DNA from: Massilia sp. erpn | Lineage (GTDB): Bacteria > Pseudomonadota > Gammaproteobacteria > Burkholderiales > Burkholderiaceae_D | Assembly (NCBI RefSeq): GCF_024400215.1 | Contig: NZ_CP053748.1 | Coordinates: 5,890,001 to 5,954,000 of the forward strand | DNA: 64,000 nucleotides | Reading direction: 5' to 3' | Shown: in pieces, positions 60,692 through 64,000 of the stretch | How the letters are laid out: the number at the start of each line of letters is the position of its first letter | How positions within the stretch are numbered: the stretch's first letter is position 1 | Position numbers and translations under genes: made by a program | Notes under the pieces: generated by a model | The model's database searches: none | Told to the model about the DNA's origin: nothing | Seen by the model: only the letters and a program-made list of their open reading frames with translations

Positions 60692-62003
60692 CGGCGGGCT
60701 TGCTCTCCGGCGGCCGGCGCTGCGGCAGCAGGATGCGGAAGGCGGTGCCCTTGCCGGGCTGGGACACGACGTCGATCTTGCCGCCATGCTTGTGCACGAT
60801 GCTGTAGGACAGCGATAGCCCGAGTCCCGTGCCGCTGCCCACCGGCTTGGTGGTGAAGAAGGGTTCGAAGATGCGGTTCAAGTGCTGCGGCGCGATGCCG
60901 ACGCCGCTGTCGCGGATCTCGACCCAGACCCAGCCTTTTTCGGCGCCGGTGCGGATGCGGATCATGCCCTTGTCCTTGATGGCCTGGCCGGCATTGACCA
61001 GCAGGTTCATGAATACCTGGTTGAGCTGCGAAGCCAGGCATTCGATGGGCGGCAGCTGGCCGTATTCGCGCACGACTTCAGCCTTGTACTTGAGTTCATT
61101 GGCGACGATATTCAGCGTGCTGTCCAGGCCCTGGTGCAGGTCAGCCACCTGCCATTCATTCTCGCCCACATGGGAAAAGTCCTTCAGCGATTGCACGATG
61201 TCCTTGACCCGCTTCAGCCCATCCATCGACTCGCGCACCAGGGCCGTGGTGTCTTCCTCCAGGAAGTCGAGGTCGGCTTCGCGCCGCAAGGGGGCCAGGC
61301 GCGCCTGCAGGGCCGGCTGGTCGGCCAGCGCCGCCTCGTACGCCTTGATGACGCGAAACAGCGTGCCCACATAGTTTTGCAGCGAGCCCATATTCGAGTT
61401 GACGAAGCCGATCGGATTATTGATCTCGTGCGCCACGCCGGCCGCCAGCTGGCCGATGGACGCCATCTTCTCGGCCTGCAGCAATTGCTCGTGCGCCTCG
61501 CCCAGCTTGGCGATCAGCTGCTGCTGCTCGCGGCCCTTGGCCTGCAGCGCTTCCTCCATCAGCTTGCGGTCGGTGATATCGGTCAGGGCGCCGATCACTT
61601 CCAGCGGCGCGCCATGCTCGTCGCTGATCAGGCGCAGCGTGTCGTGCATCCACAGATAGCGGCCGTCGGCGGCGCGGAAGCGGTACTCGTAGGCGCGCAA
61701 GCCTTCGGTAAACACCTTGGCCAGGCTGGAAAAGATGGCCGGCGCATCGTCGGGGTGGATGTGGTCGAACCAGAAATTCGGATCGGCCACCATCTCTTCC
61801 GGCCGGTAGCCCAGCATATTCACCACATTATTGCTGACGAAGGTCATCTTGAAGTCGCCGCTCGGCACCGTGCAGTAGATGACGGCCGGGGTGTTGTCGA
61901 CCAGGTATTGCAGGCGCACCAGGGGCGAGGCGGCGCCATGGGGCGAGGGTTTGCTGCCGGGGGCGGCGTCTTGGTTGAAGAATTCGAAGTCCTCGAATTC
62001 CAT
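60681..62003 (-). CDS. PAS-domain histidine kinase, convergent paralog
   Basis: A 440-residue soluble kinase: a PAS fold with PAC (about 30-150), a coil, HisKA with GVAHEINNPIGFV (H192), and HATPase (DSGVGIAPQ, GSGTGLGLSLSYS). It shares LKDFSHVGENEW and STLNIVANELKYKAEVVREYG with the kinase at 57.4-58.8 kb. It lies 5 bases after the mtfA-like gene on the same strand, so it is outside the five-gene operon but may phosphorylate the same receivers. The ATG at 62003 is chosen by alignment with its paralog; the ribosome site is weak. Confidence 0.93.
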   Translation of the reverse strand: MEFEDFEFFNQDAAPGSKPSPHGAASPLVRLQYLVDNTPAVIYCTVPSGDFKMTFVSNNVVNMLGYRPEEMVADPNFWFDHIHPDDAPAIFSSLAKVFTEGLRAYEYRFRAADGRYLWMHDTLRLISDEHGAPLEVIGALTDITDRKLMEEALQAKGREQQQLIAKLGEAHEQLLQAEKMASIGQLAAGVAHEINNPIGFVNSNMGSLQNYVGTLFRVIKAYEAALADQPALQARLAPLRREADLDFLEEDTTALVRESMDGLKRVKDIVQSLKDFSHVGENEWQVADLHQGLDSTLNIVANELKYKAEVVREYGQLPPIECLASQLNQVFMNLLVNAGQAIKDKGMIRIRTGAEKGWVWVEIRDSGVGIAPQHLNRIFEPFFTTKPVGSGTGLGLSLSYSIVHKHGGKIDVVSQPGKGTAFRILLPQRRPPESKPAATE

Positions 62004-62008
62004 GCCGC

Positions 62009-62920
62009 TCACCAGTTGGCCCAGGCGTAGGAACGGCCGCCGGGGGGGGTCAGCACGGGCATGGCTTCCGCGGCGGGCGGCGGCGCGGGCGGCGCCAGCC
62101 ATTCGCGCGGATCGACGCGGTAATACTTCTGCAGCTCGCCATACAGGGCGGCATGGCGTTCGGCCATCTGCCACGGCTTTTCGAAGAAGGTTTCGGTGGC
62201 GACGGCAAAGAATTCGGCCGGGCTGGTGGCGCCGTAATGGTCCATCACGCTGTCGTGGCGGCCATACCAGGCGTCGTGGCGCAGATTGGCGTAGTCGCGC
62301 GAGAGCACGGCCGACCAGCTCAGATAGCTTTCCCGGCTGCCCAGATAGGGCGCGCCATTATTCGCGCCCGACTCGCTGTCGAGCTGGTGGGCAAATTCAT
62401 GCAGCACCACATTGTGGCCGTCGTTCCAGTCTGCGGCGCCGCGCTGCACGTCGTCCCAGGACAGCACCACGCGGCCATCGGACCAGGATTCACCGAGCAT
62501 GCCCTGCTCGGCGTGGCTGACCACGCCGCCCGGCCCCACTTCGGGCCGCACGGCCACGAAGGCGCCGGGATAGACCAGGATGGTGTGCAGGGCTGGATAG
62601 ACCTTGCTGGGCCGGTTCAGCAGCAGCAGGCAGGCTTGAGCGGCGATGCTCAGGCGCATTTCCTCGGTGATCTCAAGACCGGCGCAGCCGACAAATTTTT
62701 TCTGGTGCAGGAATTGCACAACCAGGCGTTGCAACTGCTGCTGCAGGGCGGGCGCCATGCGCGCATAAATGGGCAGGCCGCGCGCGAGCAGGGTCAACTG
62801 CTCAGGCCGCAAGGGGCGGGACAGGGCGCGCCGCAGCGACCAGCGCGGATACAGAAACGGGGCGCCGATGGCCAGCGCGCTCAGGGCAAACCAGGTCAAT
62901 GCTTCCATGATGCCGTCCAT
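62009..62920 (-). CDS. mtfA: MtfA-like zinc-dependent peptidase
   Basis: A 303-residue protein with an N-terminal hydrophobic helix (about 6-24) and a zinc-peptidase domain: VVLHEFAHQLDSESG (HExxH) and, further on, the Glu in TSPAEFFAVATETFF. This is the MtfA/DUF980 pattern; E. coli MtfA binds and inactivates the repressor Mlc and so controls ptsG. The membrane helix is an addition relative to E. coli MtfA. The start at 62920 is uncertain; an ATG four codons in is possible. It leads into the kinase gene with a 5-base gap. Confidence 0.87.
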   Translation of the reverse strand: MDGIMEALTWFALSALAIGAPFLYPRWSLRRALSRPLRPEQLTLLARGLPIYARMAPALQQQLQRLVVQFLHQKKFVGCAGLEITEEMRLSIAAQACLLLLNRPSKVYPALHTILVYPGAFVAVRPEVGPGGVVSHAEQGMLGESWSDGRVVLSWDDVQRGAADWNDGHNVVLHEFAHQLDSESGANNGAPYLGSRESYLSWSAVLSRDYANLRHDAWYGRHDSVMDHYGATSPAEFFAVATETFFEKPWQMAERHAALYGELQKYYRVDPREWLAPPAPPPAAEAMPVLTPPGGRSYAWANW

Positions 62921-62966
62921 AAGGGAACTCGTCCGCCGCAGATGGGGCTTGCGGCCGACAATTCAA

Positions 62967-62990
62967 CAGCCCCGGCCTGCGTCGGGGCTG
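62967..62990 (-). terminator. Hairpin between the winged-helix gene and mtfA
   Basis: A perfect 8-bp stem CAGCCCCG/CGGGGCTG with an 8-base loop, 27 bases past the stop of the winged-helix gene on the minus strand. It is followed by TTGAATTG, only partly T-rich, so it is a weak intrinsic terminator or a transcript stabiliser. Confidence 0.5.
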
Positions 62991-63016
62991 CATGGACAAG
63001 CTTAGCACTTCTCTTC

Positions 63017-63655
63017 TTACAGCGCCTTCTGTTGCGAGGGCGCCGCACCGAACAGGGCTTCGACCAGGGGATCGCGTACCACCGGATTGCGGTTGACGCG
63101 GATTGCATAATGCGTGTCGTCAGCCAGGATATGGAAGTGGCGGCCGTTGCCGGCCATATTCTGCTCGCGCAGGCTGGGGCGTTCCTTGCGCGGCGGCGCG
63201 CCTTCGCGCTTGGGCTGCACAATGGCGGCCAGGAAGGCCTTGACGCGCTCGGCGTCCGGTGTCAGCTGGTAGACCGCCTTGCCCAGATAGGTGGCGGTAC
63301 CCTCGATATAGCGCGCCAGCTCGATCACGCCCGCTTCGCGCAGGTCGCGGATGTATTTGCGCGCGCCCGAGGGCGAGAATTTCAGGAACCAGGCGATCTC
63401 ATCGGCCAGCATCTCATGGTTTTGCAGTTCGCCGATCAGCTTCTGCATGTTTTCGATGCGGCGCTGCGTGGCCGAGGTGGAGCGCACGCGCTCGATCGAG
63501 GCGAGCGACAGCGCTTTGCGCTCGGGCAGGGGCGGTCCGGGGCGTTCAACCAGGGCCAGGCGCGGTCTATCCGCGGCCGCGGCCAGGTGCAGCTCCTGAT
63601 TGGCTGCCATCATCTCTCCGAGGGACGTATCGCGGGATTCGCTGATTGCATGCAT
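63017..63655 (-). CDS. Winged-helix transcriptional regulator (ArsR/MarR-like fold)
   Basis: A 212-residue protein with a winged-helix domain at about residues 65-135: LIGELQNHEMLADEIAWFLKFSPSGARKYIRDLREAGVIELARY (helix-turn-helix at DEIAWFLKFSPSGARKYI). The N-terminal ~60 and C-terminal ~70 residues are charged and lack any recognised domain; the tail has RNPVVRDPLVEALFG. I can name the fold but not a specific subfamily. It stands alone upstream of mtfA on the same strand. Confidence 0.7.
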   Translation of the reverse strand: MHAISESRDTSLGEMMAANQELHLAAAADRPRLALVERPGPPLPERKALSLASIERVRSTSATQRRIENMQKLIGELQNHEMLADEIAWFLKFSPSGARKYIRDLREAGVIELARYIEGTATYLGKAVYQLTPDAERVKAFLAAIVQPKREGAPPRKERPSLREQNMAGNGRHFHILADDTHYAIRVNRNPVVRDPLVEALFGAAPSQQKAL

Positions 63656-63920
63656 TTGAACACTCCTTATAACAATTGCCTGGATTGCGCGGCATTTTCG
63701 GGGCCGGCATTCTTGAACACTGCAGCCAGCTTGCCGGGTTTGGATGCTTCAGTCTGTGCGGCAACGAACATAAGAGCGGTACAAAATTGTGCTAGTGATA
63801 ATTTATTATCAAATTAATCAGTCTACATGGCTTTGTGTGTTTGCGTACAGAAGGCCGGCGGCCGCCCTCCTACACTGATTCCTGCTTCATCAATTCGTCC
63901 ATCCTTTAAAGGAGAATCCC

Positions 63921-64000
63921 ATGCGATACGCCATCCTGCTGGCCGCCACGGCCGCCGCCGTCGGCCTGAGCGCCTGCGAAAAGACCGTCAACAACCCGCC
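63921..64000 (+). CDS. Lipoprotein, 5' end only
   Basis: The first 26 residues of a protein: MRYAILLAATAAAVGLSAC then EKTVNNPP. The lipobox LSAC with lipid attachment at Cys19 marks an outer-membrane or periplasmic lipoprotein. AAAGGAG lies 7 bases before the ATG. The rest is outside the window, so no function can be given. Confidence 0.8.
   Translation, partial: MRYAILLAATAAAVGLSACEKTVNNP

Noticed and set aside
1-64000. tRNA, rRNA, insertion sequence or prophage
   Set aside because: No cloverleaf, rRNA segment, transposase, integrase or phage structural gene was recognised on either strand.

Overview
The window is chromosomal DNA from a high-GC betaproteobacterium. The best fit by inference is family Oxalobacteraceae, Massilia/Duganella-like. 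The reasons are an 833-residue RpoD with a long Ala/Lys-rich N-terminus, a phasin with a histone-like tail, an acetoacetyl-CoA reductase, a cydP-cydA-cydB-cydX operon, and heavy use of c-di-GMP and two-component signalling. No rRNA, tRNA, CRISPR array, prophage or transposase gene was seen. Gene density is high, with many 1- or 4-bp start/stop overlaps.

Layout. 0-0.7 kb: a Phd/VapC-type toxin-antitoxin pair. 0.8-2.9 kb: an ECF41 sigma factor with its usual AhpD-like partner, preceded by a textbook ECF41 promoter. 3-11 kb: YjdM, a PanE-like reductase, a histidine kinase with a decayed ATPase domain, rpoD, a possible structured RNA upstream of rpoD, a ProQ-domain protein, an RNase D-like exonuclease and a MocR regulator. 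11-17.7 kb: two orphan c-type cytochromes, cell-envelope proteins, a truncated RlmI-like protein and a copper-chaperone pair. 17.7-22.5 kb: YaeQ, PurU, a curcumin-reductase-like enzyme, a KGG stress protein, an IMPase-like protein and an AraC regulator. 22.5-25.5 kb: a molybdate operon modA-modB-modC-modE with a clear ModE box. 25.5-29.3 kb: the cytochrome bd operon, led by a GbsR/MarR regulator and ending in the short gene cydX.

29-37 kb: an AT-richer patch with two acetyltransferases, then Cho nuclease, a YgjP-like peptidase, a duplicated-domain DUF1566 protein, a small secreted protein, a diguanylate cyclase, a LOG protein coupled to a MazF-like protein, and a TetR/phasin pair. 37-42 kb: a 1210-residue REC-REC-GAF-PAS-GGDEF-EAL-REC protein and a sensor kinase. 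42-45.5 kb: a Tat-signal protein, GMC oxidoreductase and alpha/beta hydrolase operon. 45.5-54 kb: trmJ, suhB, rhlE, a tandem palindromic repeat, hydroxypyruvate isomerase, a lipoprotein pair, a VOC protein, a DksA-like protein, phaB and a universal stress protein.

54.8-62 kb is the most distinctive region. Five genes read in one direction, four of the junctions being tight and three overlapping by 4 bp. They encode an EAL-REC-PAS protein, an HDOD protein, a PAS histidine kinase, a REC-HD protein with a degenerate HD-GYP site, and a single-domain REC. A paralogous PAS histidine kinase meets them head-on. Four receiver domains in the window share an unusual C-terminal 'KPW' signature. This suggests a branched phosphorelay in which related kinases act on c-di-GMP enzymes and HD/HDOD outputs; that wiring is inference. 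The window ends with an MtfA-like peptidase, a winged-helix regulator and the start of a lipoprotein gene.
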